In this document: one piece after another, positions 8,741-17,797 of the stretch
Numbering within the stretch: the first letter of the stretch is position 1
How the letters are laid out: every line of letters begins with the position of its first letter
Assembly (NCBI RefSeq): GCF_001466305.1
Contig: NZ_JWID01000004.1
Span: 1 to 64,000 of the forward strand
DNA: 64,000 nt
Origin: Defluviitalea phaphyphila
GTDB lineage: Bacteria > Bacillota > Clostridia > Lachnospirales > Defluviitaleaceae
Direction of reading: 5' to 3'
The notes under the pieces: model-generated
Seen by the model: the letters and a program-made list of their open reading frames with translations, nothing else
Database searches by the model: none
Told to the model about the DNA's origin: nothing
Translations under genes and position numbers: made by a program

Positions 8741-10192
8741 TTAATTTGTGAATACTTCTTCTCCTTTTATTTCTGCTACTCCGTCTTTATTTAAAATTAT
8801 TTCTGCTTTGTCTGCACAACTTAAATTAATTTTATTAGAAGCTTTTACATTTATAGAATCTTCTGCTGAAATAGTGATTTCTTTATCAGATTTTAAGGAT
8901 AATTTTTTATTAGCATAAATACTAATATTCCCTTTTTCATCCATTATAATAGTTCCCTTTCCATTAGCACTAATAATAACTTGACTAGGTGTAAGAGAAA
9001 TCTCCATCCCTTGTGGATTTCTTATGTATCTTACTTGATAATCTCCCATCCTATCCTCTTTTGGGTCAGATACTTTAGGATTATATTTACTAATAGAACT
9101 AACTGCAAAAGCATTTTCTTCATTTGTATTAGGAAATTCAATTCTTACATCATCGCCTTTTTCAGGCATACAATACCATCCGCTTCCATCTTCTGATGCA
9201 TACATTGCTGAATATGGAAACCAATAAGCTTTATTTATATCTTGTTTTTCATCTATTTCATACATATGAACTTTTACCCTATCTCTTTGAATATCTAATA
9301 CCTGTCCCATAATAGATACTCCCTGCAGATGTGGATTTTCAAAATATCTTTGTTTTAATCCTTTTAAAGTACAGATTTTGTAATTATTACGTAAAACTCC
9401 ATCTTTGAAATACATTTTTGCATTTTTTACGAAAAATTTAAGTTGTTTATAAATAACTTCTTCTCCTAATTCTAGCTGCTTATATGTTTCTATATCATAT
9501 TCTACAAAATCTAAATTACTAATATCTGAAATATAATTAGAACTTAAATATTTATAATTGCCTAAATCTTTTTTCACAGAAAAAACGTATTCATCTAATA
9601 CTACGTTATTATTTAATTTAGGAGGACCAAAAAAGAATTTGGGACTAGTATGACTAAAGCTTGGAAATAGTCCTTGATTAAATCTTGAAGCCATTCTTTT
9701 TATAAATTCCCAATCTGTTTCTTTATACTGTATTACAAATTTTCCTAAAGGCTTATCTTCGCATTTAAATAAAACTCCTCCACTAGAATATTCAGATACA
9801 ATATTTTTAACTAAAGCTGAATATGTCATATTTATATCTTGAAAAGAACGTTTTTTTATTTTAATATCCATTAAAAATGTATGAGTTATGGCATTAACTG
9901 TCAGCTGATATAACTCTCCTTCAGCCTGAATACTAATATCTTTAATTATTCCACTAAAAAGAATTTTAGTTTTTCCATCTTTATTTTGAACTACTTGAAC
10001 TACCTTTCCAAAAGTAGCTAAATTAATATATTCATCCTTTACTTCTTCTGGCACTTTCCCTGTAAAATAAAGCCTTCCATGGTCATTAATTTCTTTAGTT
10101 ATAATAAGCTCTTCTAAGTTAACCAGTTCAAATGGTGTTACTTTTATATGTTCATAAGTAACTTCTGTTAAAGTTTCTTTTTGATTATCCAT
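8741..10192 (-). CDS. VgrG-like contractile injection spike protein
   Basis: The 483-residue protein matches the gp27/gp5-type spike layout. The N-terminal barrels (residues 1-290) include RSFQDINMTYSALVKNI and IQYKETDWEFIKRMASRF. An OB-fold-like section follows at about 300-390 (GQVLDIQRDRVKVHMYEID, MPEKGDDVRIEFPNTNE). The C-terminal beta-prism has short repeats (ISIYANKKLSLKSDKEITIS, SINVKASNKINLS). These trimerise to form the puncturing needle. It is clearly paralogous to the N-terminus of the VgrG-Rhs protein at 1-4591, so the locus has two spike proteins. The upstream partner is the DUF1795-like protein, 38 bases away. No tube, sheath or ATPase gene is present in the window. Confidence 0.85.
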   Translation of the reverse strand: MDNQKETLTEVTYEHIKVTPFELVNLEELIITKEINDHGRLYFTGKVPEEVKDEYINLATFGKVVQVVQNKDGKTKILFSGIIKDISIQAEGELYQLTVNAITHTFLMDIKIKKRSFQDINMTYSALVKNIVSEYSSGGVLFKCEDKPLGKFVIQYKETDWEFIKRMASRFNQGLFPSFSHTSPKFFFGPPKLNNNVVLDEYVFSVKKDLGNYKYLSSNYISDISNLDFVEYDIETYKQLELGEEVIYKQLKFFVKNAKMYFKDGVLRNNYKICTLKGLKQRYFENPHLQGVSIMGQVLDIQRDRVKVHMYEIDEKQDINKAYWFPYSAMYASEDGSGWYCMPEKGDDVRIEFPNTNEENAFAVSSISKYNPKVSDPKEDRMGDYQVRYIRNPQGMEISLTPSQVIISANGKGTIIMDEKGNISIYANKKLSLKSDKEITISAEDSINVKASNKINLSCADKAEIILNKDGVAEIKGEEVFTN

Positions 10193-10229
10193 AATAAATT
10201 ATCCCTCCTACAATTCTTATATTTAGAAT

Positions 10230-10871
10230 TTATACTTGTATTGTTTGCATAAGTTCTTTAGCTATTAATTTCCATAAATTATAATTTTTCTTATTCCCAT
10301 TAAAATTAATTATGACATGTCCATCATTTACCGGTGTAAATATCATATAATTAAATATTTCTTCATTAGGAATAAAATTTAATAAAATACAATATCCTAC
10401 AAAATGTCCGCTTACTTTTTTTGCTCCTTCTTCAATCCATTTTGTTTTTACTTTAGATGCTTTCATCCCATCTTTTATATTTTTTTTGATTTTTTGTAAA
10501 TCAATACTTCCTTCCCCCGGTACATAATTAAATATACAATTCATCCCTTCTTCTACATTCATATAAACTAAATATCCTTCTTTATCAGCTTTTAATTCAA
10601 AAAAATCTTTGGGAAATTTCATAGATATACGTCCATCAAAAAAAGAAGTTTCAGAAAAAATAATTTTCAAATTATCTTTTTCTAAGAGATTTTTTTCTAT
10701 TGCTTTTTTTATTTCTTCTTCTGAAAAATAATCTTCTTCCTCTGAATAAGTTTGAGGTGGATTTTTTTCTTGATTTTCGTTTAATTCTTCTATTTTAAAA
10801 TTTGTCATAGTTTCTTCTCTTTTAATAAATTCTTTTTCTATTTTGGCAATTTCTTCGTCTAAATATGACAT
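10230..10871 (-). CDS. DUF1795-like (EagR chaperone-like) protein
   Basis: The first gene of the VgrG operon encodes 213 residues. An acidic coiled N-terminus (about 80 residues) precedes a domain that starts with FFDGRISMKFPKDFFEL and continues with MNCIFNYVPGEGSIDL and FNYMIFTPVNDGHVIINFNG. That order of strands resembles the DcrB/PsbP-like DUF1795 fold. In Gram-negative type VI systems, DUF1795 EagR proteins act as chaperones for the membrane segments of Rhs effectors. The Rhs protein here has a hydrophobic segment at 530-585 that could be its client; this is inference. The fold assignment is by pattern only. Confidence 0.6.
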   Translation of the reverse strand: MSYLDEEIAKIEKEFIKREETMTNFKIEELNENQEKNPPQTYSEEEDYFSEEEIKKAIEKNLLEKDNLKIIFSETSFFDGRISMKFPKDFFELKADKEGYLVYMNVEEGMNCIFNYVPGEGSIDLQKIKKNIKDGMKASKVKTKWIEEGAKKVSGHFVGYCILLNFIPNEEIFNYMIFTPVNDGHVIINFNGNKKNYNLWKLIAKELMQTIQV

Positions 10872-10980
10872 ATTTTCATCTCCCTTGTTTTATTTTTAAA
10901 ATAATTGTAATTTAAGAATTAATTTTTTAAAATGTAAAATATATATTTATATACAAAATAATACATTACGTGATAATTTA

Positions 10981-11009
10981 ATTATATATTATGAAAATAT
11001 TGGATTCAA
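10981..11009 (-). promoter_or_regulatory. Promoter for VgrG operon
   Basis: The minus strand carries TTGAAT (11009-11004), a 17-base spacer and TATAAT (10986-10981). It shares TTGAATCCAAT and most of the spacer with the promoter at 4690-4718. The start codon at 10871 lies about 100 bases downstream. Confidence 0.75.
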
Positions 11010-11019
11010 GATAATGTTG

Positions 11020-11086
11020 TTTTTTTACATAATAAATGCACTTATAAGATAAATCTTCTTAAAAAGATTTATTTATAAGTGCATTT
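11020..11086. repeat. Palindromic element, copy A
   Basis: An inverted repeat with arms of 23-24 bases (11034-11057 and 11064-11086) has a loop of about 6 bases. The 24 bases at 11020-11043 are identical to 59421-59444, where a larger version of the same element lies next to a transposase remnant. It is probably a deletion derivative of insertion-sequence ends (MITE-like). It lies just past the asnB stop and may help end that transcript, though there is no clean U-run. Confidence 0.6.
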
Positions 11087-11116
11087 AAAATATATCAGTT
11101 CAATAATTTTTAAATA

Positions 11117-12958
11117 TTATATCCCTTCAACTTCAATATTAAAATTCTCTAGCCAAATATGAACTTGTAAAATATAAGCAAGCATTTGAGGAGCAGTCAT
11201 TAATTGACCATACCAAGGATGAGTATACTTATTAGGATTTACAATTATATCTTTTACTATATCCCAATTTATCAATTCATGTATTAAAGAATTTTTCTTA
11301 TTATATAAGGCTTTGACTTCTTCACTAACCTTTTTGAAATATTTAGGATTATGAGTTTTAGGATAAGGACTTTTTTTACGCCATACAATTTCTTCTGGTA
11401 ATATTCCTTCCATGGCTTTTCTAACTATTCCTTTTTCCCTTCCATCTAAAGCTTTTATTTCCCATGGCATATTATAAGCATATTCTACTATACGATGATC
11501 GCAAAAAGGAACTCTTACTTCCAATCCATTATACATACTCATTCTATCTTTTCTATCTAATAAAGTTTGCATAAACCAATTAATATTAAGCATAAACATT
11601 TGTTTCATTCGAATATCTAGTTTGCTATCATTAGGCAAAGTATCTGTATTTCTTATAGTATTTTCATATTGTTCTTTTACATATTCTTCTCCATTTTTTA
11701 TGAATTCTTTTTTTAGAATACTTTTTCTAAGCTCTAAGGAAGGAGACCATGGAAAAGTTTCTTGAAATAAAATATCTTTATTATGATACCAAGGATATCC
11801 TCCAAATATTTCATCAGCACATTCCCCAGAAATTGCAACTGTAAAATCCTTTTTAACTTCCTTACAAAATAAAAGTAGTGAAGAGTCTATATCTGCCATA
11901 CCAGGCAAATCTCTAGCTATAACAGCATCTTCTAAGGCGTCCGCTAATAAACTATTGTCAATTATTACTTCATGATGAATGGAATCAATCTGATTAACCA
12001 TCATATTAATATATGTTTTATCGGAATTTGGTTGAAAAAGACTTGCTTTAAAATATTGCTGGTTATCTACATAATCTACAGAATAAGTATGAAGTTTTCC
12101 TTTATTATTCGCTTTATATTCCTTAGCAGCCAAATTAGAAATAATACTTGAATCAAGTCCACCAGATAAAAAACAGCATAAGGAAACATCTGAAACTAAT
12201 TGGCGTTTTACAGCATCTTTTATTAAAAATCGCATTTTTTCCACTGTGGTATTAATATCATCTAAATGTTCCTTAGCCTTTAACTTCCAATAGGTTTTTA
12301 TTTTTAAACCATTTTCATCAAAAATTGCATACTCTCCTGGCTTTAATTCCTTAATTCCCTTTATTATTCCCTGTCCACTGGTTCTTCCCGGTCCTAAAAG
12401 AAATATTTCACTTAGTCCTTGTTCATCAATAACAGGTTTTACTAAGGGATTTGCAAGAAGAGTCTTTATTTGAGAACCAAAAATCATACTCCCATTATTA
12501 ATATAGAAAAATAATGGTTTTACTCCCATTCTATCCCGAGCCATAAATAATTTTTCTTCTTTTTCATCCCATATAGCAAAAGCATATATACCATTGAGTT
12601 TTTCAAGACAGGATTCTTTCCAATGAATAAATGCTGTTAATAATACCTCTGTGTCTGAATGTCCTCTAAAATCATATCCATAATTTAAAAGTTCTTTTCT
12701 AAGATCTTCGGTATTATAAAGTTCTCCATTATATACCATAGTATATTTATTATTTCCTTTTTCTAAAGTCATAGGCTGGGTTCCATGTTCAGGGTCCACT
12801 ACAATTAATCTTCTATGAATTAAACATATTTTTTCTTTAAGATAAACTCCATGGGCATCGGGACCACGATTAATTAATGTTTTAGACATTTTATCAATAA
12901 TATTTTCCTTACTTCTTAAATTTTTGTTATAATCTATCCATCCTGCGATTCCACACAT
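11117..12958 (-). CDS. asnB: Asparagine synthetase, glutamine-hydrolysing
   Basis: The 613-residue enzyme converts aspartate, glutamine and ATP to asparagine. The class II glutaminase domain starts with MCGIAG, so Cys2 is the nucleophile, followed by NRGPDAHG and YNGELYN. The synthetase domain has the SGGLDSS pyrophosphate loop near residue 265 and SGECADEIFGGYPW. Length is normal for AsnB. It is downstream of a strong terminator after dapL, so it is probably a separate unit, although I see no clear promoter in the 40 bases before it. The cell also makes Asn on tRNA through the nearby AspRS-GatCAB genes, so this enzyme supplies free asparagine. Confidence 0.93.
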   Translation of the reverse strand: MCGIAGWIDYNKNLRSKENIIDKMSKTLINRGPDAHGVYLKEKICLIHRRLIVVDPEHGTQPMTLEKGNNKYTMVYNGELYNTEDLRKELLNYGYDFRGHSDTEVLLTAFIHWKESCLEKLNGIYAFAIWDEKEEKLFMARDRMGVKPLFFYINNGSMIFGSQIKTLLANPLVKPVIDEQGLSEIFLLGPGRTSGQGIIKGIKELKPGEYAIFDENGLKIKTYWKLKAKEHLDDINTTVEKMRFLIKDAVKRQLVSDVSLCCFLSGGLDSSIISNLAAKEYKANNKGKLHTYSVDYVDNQQYFKASLFQPNSDKTYINMMVNQIDSIHHEVIIDNSLLADALEDAVIARDLPGMADIDSSLLLFCKEVKKDFTVAISGECADEIFGGYPWYHNKDILFQETFPWSPSLELRKSILKKEFIKNGEEYVKEQYENTIRNTDTLPNDSKLDIRMKQMFMLNINWFMQTLLDRKDRMSMYNGLEVRVPFCDHRIVEYAYNMPWEIKALDGREKGIVRKAMEGILPEEIVWRKKSPYPKTHNPKYFKKVSEEVKALYNKKNSLIHELINWDIVKDIIVNPNKYTHPWYGQLMTAPQMLAYILQVHIWLENFNIEVEGI

Positions 12959-12995
12959 ACTTATACACCGTCCAATTCATATAAATTATTTTTAA

Positions 12996-13028
12996 TCAAA
13001 AAAAGGTATCACTTACTGTGACACCTTT
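12996..13028 (-). terminator. Intrinsic terminator after dapL
   Basis: An 11-base stem with one mismatch (13002-13012 with 13018-13028) is followed on the minus strand by seven T. It ends the gltB-glnA-dapL operon before asnB. A longer imperfect inverted repeat (about 12975-12990 and 13032-13049) flanks it. Confidence 0.8.
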
Positions 13029-13068
13029 GTCAATAATTATTATATGAATTACGGCTTATAAAGTTGCA

Positions 13069-14247
13069 TTATTTTATTGTTGATATTTTTTCCATAGCTT
13101 TTATAACATCTTCTCGATTACCAAAGGAACTAAGTCTAAAGAATCCTTCTCCATTCTTTCCAAAACCTGCTCCAGGCGTTCCAACTATATTTGCATTTTC
13201 AAGAAGATAATCAAAAAACTCCCAAGAACTCATATTATTTGGGCATTTAAGCCAAATATATGGTGAATTCTTTCCTCCTACAAACCAAATTCCCATTTTA
13301 GATAAAGTTTCAGAAATGATTCTCGCATTTTCTAAATAATATTTTATATTTTCTTTAATTTCTTTTTGTCCTTTTTCTGTAAAAACTGCTTCGGCACCTC
13401 TTTGAATAATATATGGAACTCCATTAAATTTAGTAGTTTGTCTGCGAAGCCATAATTTATTTAAACTAGTATTGTCAAAAATAAGGGCATTAGGAACTAT
13501 GGTATAACCACATCTTGTTCCAGTAAATCCTGCTGTTTTAGAAAGGGAGCAAAATTCAATGGCACATTTTTTAGCTCCTTCTATTTCATAAATACTTCTA
13601 GGACAATCTTTATCTTGAATAAAGGCTTCATAGGCAGCATCAAAAAGAATTATTGCTCCACAATCTAGGGCATAATCTACCCATGCTTTTAATTGATTTT
13701 TATTATAAACAGCACCTGTTGGATTATTAGGAGAACAAAGATATATTATATCAGCTTTTATATTTTTATCTGGCATAGGTAGAAAATTATTTTCTTCATT
13801 AGCATCCATATAAAGTATCTTTCTTCCAGCCATAATATTAGTATCTACATAAACAGGATATACAGGATCTGGAATTAATACTGTATTATCTTGACTAAAA
13901 ATGTCTAAAATATTTCCCAGATCACTTTTTGCTCCATCACTAATAAAGATTTCATTTTCATCTAAAGATATATTTCTATCTTTATAATAATTCATAACAG
14001 CTAATTTTAAAAATCCATATCCTTGCTCTGGTCCATACCCTCTAAAACCTTCTTTGGTACCCATTTCCAAAACAGCATTTTTCATTGCTTCTACTACTGT
14101 TTCACAAAGAGGCAGTGTCACATCTCCTATTCCTAAACTAATAACTTTTTTTTCAGGATATTTTTCTTTATACTGAGATACTTTCTTAGCAATTGTAGAA
14201 AATAAATAACTGTCTTTTAAGTTTAAATAATTATCATTTATTTGCAA
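13069..14247 (-). CDS. dapL: LL-diaminopimelate aminotransferase
   Basis: This class I/II PLP aminotransferase makes LL-diaminopimelate from tetrahydrodipicolinate and glutamate in one step. The PLP lysine is in [15 protein letters not shown] near residue 235. Other family motifs are [40 protein letters not shown] and [10 protein letters not shown] place the start at TTG 14247, eight bases after GGAGG, giving about 392 residues. An upstream in-frame ATG at 14262 overlaps that ribosome site and is less likely. It follows dapF by about 40 bases, so the two DAP steps are cotranscribed with nitrogen assimilation genes that supply the glutamate donor. Confidence 0.92.
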   Translation of the reverse strand: MQINDNYLNLKDSYLFSTIAKKVSQYKEKYPEKKVISLGIGDVTLPLCETVVEAMKNAVLEMGTKEGFRGYGPEQGYGFLKLAVMNYYKDRNISLDENEIFISDGAKSDLGNILDIFSQDNTVLIPDPVYPVYVDTNIMAGRKILYMDANEENNFLPMPDKNIKADIIYLCSPNNPTGAVYNKNQLKAWVDYALDCGAIILFDAAYEAFIQDKDCPRSIYEIEGAKKCAIEFCSLSKTAGFTGTRCGYTIVPNALIFDNTSLNKLWLRRQTTKFNGVPYIIQRGAEAVFTEKGQKEIKENIKYYLENARIISETLSKMGIWFVGGKNSPYIWLKCPNNMSSWEFFDYLLENANIVGTPGAGFGKNGEGFFRLSSFGNREDVIKAMEKISTIK

Positions 14248-14288
14248 TTTTAATACCTCCATAAAATCTATTTTTATTTTTACGTATA

Positions 14289-15134
14289 TTAGTTTTCTAA
14301 TGAGATAACTCCTTCAAAAACCTTAGTAGCTTTACCTGTCATAAGAACTCTTTCATCAGTATAATTTATAATTAATTCTCCTCCAAGAAGAATTACTTTA
14401 ATATCGTCTCCTTTTTTACAAAATCCATTTTCTACTGATGCTACAGCTGCAGCACAAGCTCCCGTTCCACAAGCTAAGGTTTCTCCACTGCCTCTTTCCC
14501 ATACTCTCATTTCTATAGTATTTTCATTTATAACTTTTACAAATTCTGTATTTACCCTTTCAGGAAAAAGAGGTGAATATTCAAATTCCATACCTATCTT
14601 TTTAATATCAATATCTTTTATATTATCCATAAAAACTACACAATGGGGATTCCCCATAGATACACAAGTAATATTATATGATTTATTACCTATATTAACT
14701 TCTTTATTTATTATTTTTTCTCCCTCTAATTTCACAGGTATTTTTTTAGGATCAAATTCTGCTTTTCCCATATTCACACGAGCCGAATCTACTTTATTAT
14801 CCTTAATATATAATTTTAATTTTTTTATACCACTTAAAGTATCTATTGTAATTTCATCTTTATTAACCATATGATTATCATAAAGATATTTCCCTACACA
14901 TCTAATAGCATTTCCACACATTTTCCCTTCGCTGCCATCTGCATTAAACATTCTCATCTTTGCATCTGCTACATTAGATTTACATATCATTACAATACCG
15001 TCTCCACCAATTCCAAAATGTCTATCAGATAAAATTTTAGCTAATTCCTCCGGATTTTTTAATTCTTCTTTAGTACAATCAAAATATATATAATCATTGC
15101 CACAGCCTTGCATTTTAGTAAATTTTAATTCCAT
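14289..15134 (-). CDS. dapF: Diaminopimelate epimerase
   Basis: The enzyme interconverts LL- and meso-diaminopimelate without cofactor, using two cysteines. Both are visible: [13 protein letters not shown] near residue 73 and [13 protein letters not shown] near residue 220. The N-terminus [19 protein letters not shown] is typical. The start ATG at 15134 is six bases after AGGAGG; the in-frame ATG at 15140 overlaps the ribosome site. It sits between the ANTAR regulator and dapL, and MurE in this window carries a DAP-type motif, so the product feeds peptidoglycan and lysine synthesis. Confidence 0.94.
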   Translation of the reverse strand: MELKFTKMQGCGNDYIYFDCTKEELKNPEELAKILSDRHFGIGGDGIVMICKSNVADAKMRMFNADGSEGKMCGNAIRCVGKYLYDNHMVNKDEITIDTLSGIKKLKLYIKDNKVDSARVNMGKAEFDPKKIPVKLEGEKIINKEVNIGNKSYNITCVSMGNPHCVVFMDNIKDIDIKKIGMEFEYSPLFPERVNTEFVKVINENTIEMRVWERGSGETLACGTGACAAAVASVENGFCKKGDDIKVILLGGELIINYTDERVLMTGKATKVFEGVISLEN

Positions 15135-15155
15135 TTTCATCCTCCTATGTACTTC

Positions 15156-15725
15156 CTACTTCTCATAGGTTTTTAAAATCTTTTCTGCTATTTTTCTTTT
15201 AGTCATACGTCTATCCATTGCCTGTTTTTCTATAAATCTATGAGCCTCTGCTTCTGTCATTTTTAAATATTCTATAAGAATACATTTCGCTCTATCTACA
15301 AGACGAATATCCTCTATTTTTTTCTGCAACTGTGTATTTTCATTTTTAAGTCCTCTTATCCTATTATAGGCAGCACTCATAAGCTTTAGAGCACTCCAAA
15401 AAACTTTAGGATTTACTGGTTTAGGTACAACAAACACTCCAAAATTTTCAACTTTTGCACATATTTCATCTTCTAATTCACTTTTAACTATTAACATAAC
15501 TTGTATTGTTCCTCTACTGACTATATCTATTGCAAAATTAGTTCCAAACTCATCTGTTAGCGGCGTATTAACAATACATAAGTCAAAATCTCTTTCTATT
15601 AATATTCTTTTTGCTTCGCTAGCATTTTTTACAGATATTATTTCTTTATAAGAATTAGCTTTTAAAATTTTTTCTAATGAAGAACGAATTTTCTCCGAAC
15701 TTGATACAATTAAAACACTCTCCAT
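15156..15725 (-). CDS. ANTAR-domain antitermination regulator (NitR/AmiR-type)
   Basis: The 189-residue protein has a receiver-like domain (1 to about 115), a coiled linker (RGLKNENTQLQKKIEDIR) and a C-terminal ANTAR helix bundle (VDRAKCILIEYLKMTEAEAH, RRMTKRKIAEKIL). ANTAR domains bind RNA hairpins and prevent termination. The usual phospho-acceptor Asp at the end of strand 3 is replaced: the text is DLCIVNTPL. The conserved Lys (VVPKPV) remains. It is therefore a pseudo-receiver, as in AmiR-like proteins. It lies 24 bases after glnA, an arrangement known as glnA-nitR in Clostridium. Its likely targets are the leader hairpins at 22128-22192 and 22399-22441. Confidence 0.87.
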   Translation of the reverse strand: MESVLIVSSSEKIRSSLEKILKANSYKEIISVKNASEAKRILIERDFDLCIVNTPLTDEFGTNFAIDIVSRGTIQVMLIVKSELEDEICAKVENFGVFVVPKPVNPKVFWSALKLMSAAYNRIRGLKNENTQLQKKIEDIRLVDRAKCILIEYLKMTEAEAHRFIEKQAMDRRMTKRKIAEKILKTYEK

Positions 15726-15749
15726 GGCACCACCGACTTTTTTTGAAAT

Positions 15750-17060
15750 TTATATTATTTTAAAATACATCTCCCTGTCTACTTGATTTTTATCAGAACT
15801 TTTAGAATACATATCCCATTCTTTTAACTTTATTTGTAAATATTTATTTATCATTTCTTCTCCTAAAATATTTTTTACAAAATTACTTTTAGAGGCAATG
15901 TCTAACGCCTCTTTTAAATTGTCAGGAAGAGCTTTTATATTCTGTAATTCATTAATATTAGTAGTATATAAATTAATATTAATTGGATCTGGAAGTTCTA
16001 ATTTTTTTTCTATTCCATCTAGTCCGGCATGTAAAATCATAGCAAAAACAATATAAGGATTACAAGATGGATCTGGTGAACGAAGTTCCATCCTGCTATA
16101 TTCTCCTGTTTCAGCAGGAATCCTTATAAGTTGCGAACGATTCTGGTGGGACCAAGATATATATTTGGGAGCTCTATAACTTCCTAAACGAGCATAAGAA
16201 TTTGTAGTTGGATTAGAAAATGCAGTTATATCTAATATTTTATCTATAACCCCAGCAATAAAACTTTTAGCTTCTTGATTATTATGATCTCTAAAAATAT
16301 TTAATCCATTTTTAAAAAGAGATAAATTTATATGCAGTCCACTTCCACTTGCATCAATAATAGGCTTAGGCATAAAGGATGCAAAAAGTCCATTTATGGA
16401 TGCAATAGCTTTAACTACTGATTTAAAGGTAATAAGATTATCCGCTGCTATAAGAGCATCATTATACTTAAAATCTATTTCATTTTGTCCAGGCCCCTGC
16501 TCATGATGAGAACTTTCAGGCTGAATTCCCATTTGCTCAAGGGATAAACAAATTTCTCTTCTTATATTTTCTCCTTTATCAAGGGGAGAAATGTCTAAAT
16601 ATCCTCCTTCATCATAAGGAATATAAGTAGGATTTCCCTTTTCATCTGTTTCAAAAAGATAAAATTCACATTCTGAACCTATTTTACATATATATCCCAT
16701 CTTTTGTGCCCTATTTATAGCTTTTTTTAAAATATTTCTTGTATCTCCTTCAAATTCTTGTTTATCAGGATGTTTTATATCACAAAAAAATCTTATTACT
16801 CTTCCCTGCTGGGGTCTCCAAGGCAAAATACTTAAAGTAGATGGGTCAGGATATAAAAATAGGTCAGATTTTTCAACATCCATAAACCCTAAAATAGAAG
16901 AAGCATCAAAGGATATCCCTTGTTCAAAAGCTCTTTCCAATTCTTCAGGCAAAATAGAAATATTTTTTTGAATTCCTAGAATGTCGCAAAATGCCAGCCT
17001 AATAAATTTTACATCATTTTCTTTTACAAATTCTAATACCTCTTTCATGGTATATGTCAT
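15750..17060 (-). CDS. glnA: Glutamine synthetase type I
   Basis: The 436-residue enzyme joins ammonia to glutamate using ATP. Type I motifs are FCDILGIQKNIS near the N-terminus, HHEQGPGQNEIDFKY, GSGLHINLSLF (glutamate loop) and NRSQLIRIPAETGEYSRMELRSPDPSCNPY. Length fits the short GSI-alpha group. The sequence around NLYTTNINELQ differs from the adenylylation segment of GSI-beta, so adenylylation is unlikely. The start ATG at 17060 follows AAAGGAGG by eight bases; the TTG two codons earlier is too close to the site. It is cotranscribed with the split glutamate synthase upstream, forming a GS-GOGAT unit. A second, type III enzyme is encoded at 22490-24583. Confidence 0.94.
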   Translation of the reverse strand: MTYTMKEVLEFVKENDVKFIRLAFCDILGIQKNISILPEELERAFEQGISFDASSILGFMDVEKSDLFLYPDPSTLSILPWRPQQGRVIRFFCDIKHPDKQEFEGDTRNILKKAINRAQKMGYICKIGSECEFYLFETDEKGNPTYIPYDEGGYLDISPLDKGENIRREICLSLEQMGIQPESSHHEQGPGQNEIDFKYNDALIAADNLITFKSVVKAIASINGLFASFMPKPIIDASGSGLHINLSLFKNGLNIFRDHNNQEAKSFIAGVIDKILDITAFSNPTTNSYARLGSYRAPKYISWSHQNRSQLIRIPAETGEYSRMELRSPDPSCNPYIVFAMILHAGLDGIEKKLELPDPININLYTTNINELQNIKALPDNLKEALDIASKSNFVKNILGEEMINKYLQIKLKEWDMYSKSSDKNQVDREMYFKII

Positions 17061-17074
17061 ACCCAAAACCTCCT

Positions 17075-17797
17075 TTAATTATGGGTATATAGTTGTCTGT
17101 AAGGATTCTTTGTATCTGGTATTAAACAAAAGAAATTTTCCTTTAAAACATCTTCTATGTCTACTTTAAATTCATTACAAAATTCTTCTATATATTCTTT
17201 AACCTCTTCCATATCTTCTTTTGTTGCTTTTCTTGATATAACCTGTTTTGGAAGATCTTTCGGAAGATCATCACTTCTTAAATAAATTTTCCCTCCATGC
17301 ATACCAGTTCCACAAAAATCTCCTACAGGAATAGAATCCTTACTATTTAATCCTAACACTATTATAATGCCACCTGCAAGATATTCACCTAAAAAACTTC
17401 CCACTTTTCCTCCAATAACTATTACTGGTTTTTTATCTTTATATTGTTTCATATGAATACCGGTTCTATATCCTGCATTATCTCTTATAAAAATTTTTCC
17501 GCCTCTCATGGCATATCCACAAGCATCTCCACAATGTCCATGTATATAAATTGTCCCATCATTCATAGTATCTCCTGTTGCATCTTGAGCATTCCCATTT
17601 ACCCTTACTGTGCTTCCGTTTAAATAACAACCAAGAGCATTTCCTGGAACACCGTTTATAATGATATTTTTCCCTTTTTCTCCACTGGCTATATATCTTT
17701 GGCCTATACAGTTATCTATGACAATATCTTTATCCATACTATCTTTTATTTTTCTATTCAATTCCTTGAAATGCAAATTCTTAGCATCTATATTCAT
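17075..17797 (-). CDS. Glutamate synthase GXGXG domain protein (GltB domain 3)
   Basis: The 240-residue protein is the stand-alone form of the C-terminal GltB beta-helix. It shows repeating glycine turns: GAMRGGKIFIRDNAGYRTG, GDACGYAMRGG, GGKVGSFLGEYLAGG, and GTGMHGGKIYLRS. In full-length GltB this domain supports the ammonia tunnel and the FMN domain. The ATG overlaps the stop of the FAD reductase gene (ATGA) and has AGGAGG upstream. Together with the genes at 17794-22064 it makes up a split glutamate synthase of the archaeal/Thermotoga kind. Confidence 0.9.
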   Translation of the reverse strand: MNIDAKNLHFKELNRKIKDSMDKDIVIDNCIGQRYIASGEKGKNIIINGVPGNALGCYLNGSTVRVNGNAQDATGDTMNDGTIYIHGHCGDACGYAMRGGKIFIRDNAGYRTGIHMKQYKDKKPVIVIGGKVGSFLGEYLAGGIIIVLGLNSKDSIPVGDFCGTGMHGGKIYLRSDDLPKDLPKQVISRKATKEDMEEVKEYIEEFCNEFKVDIEDVLKENFFCLIPDTKNPYRQLYTHN

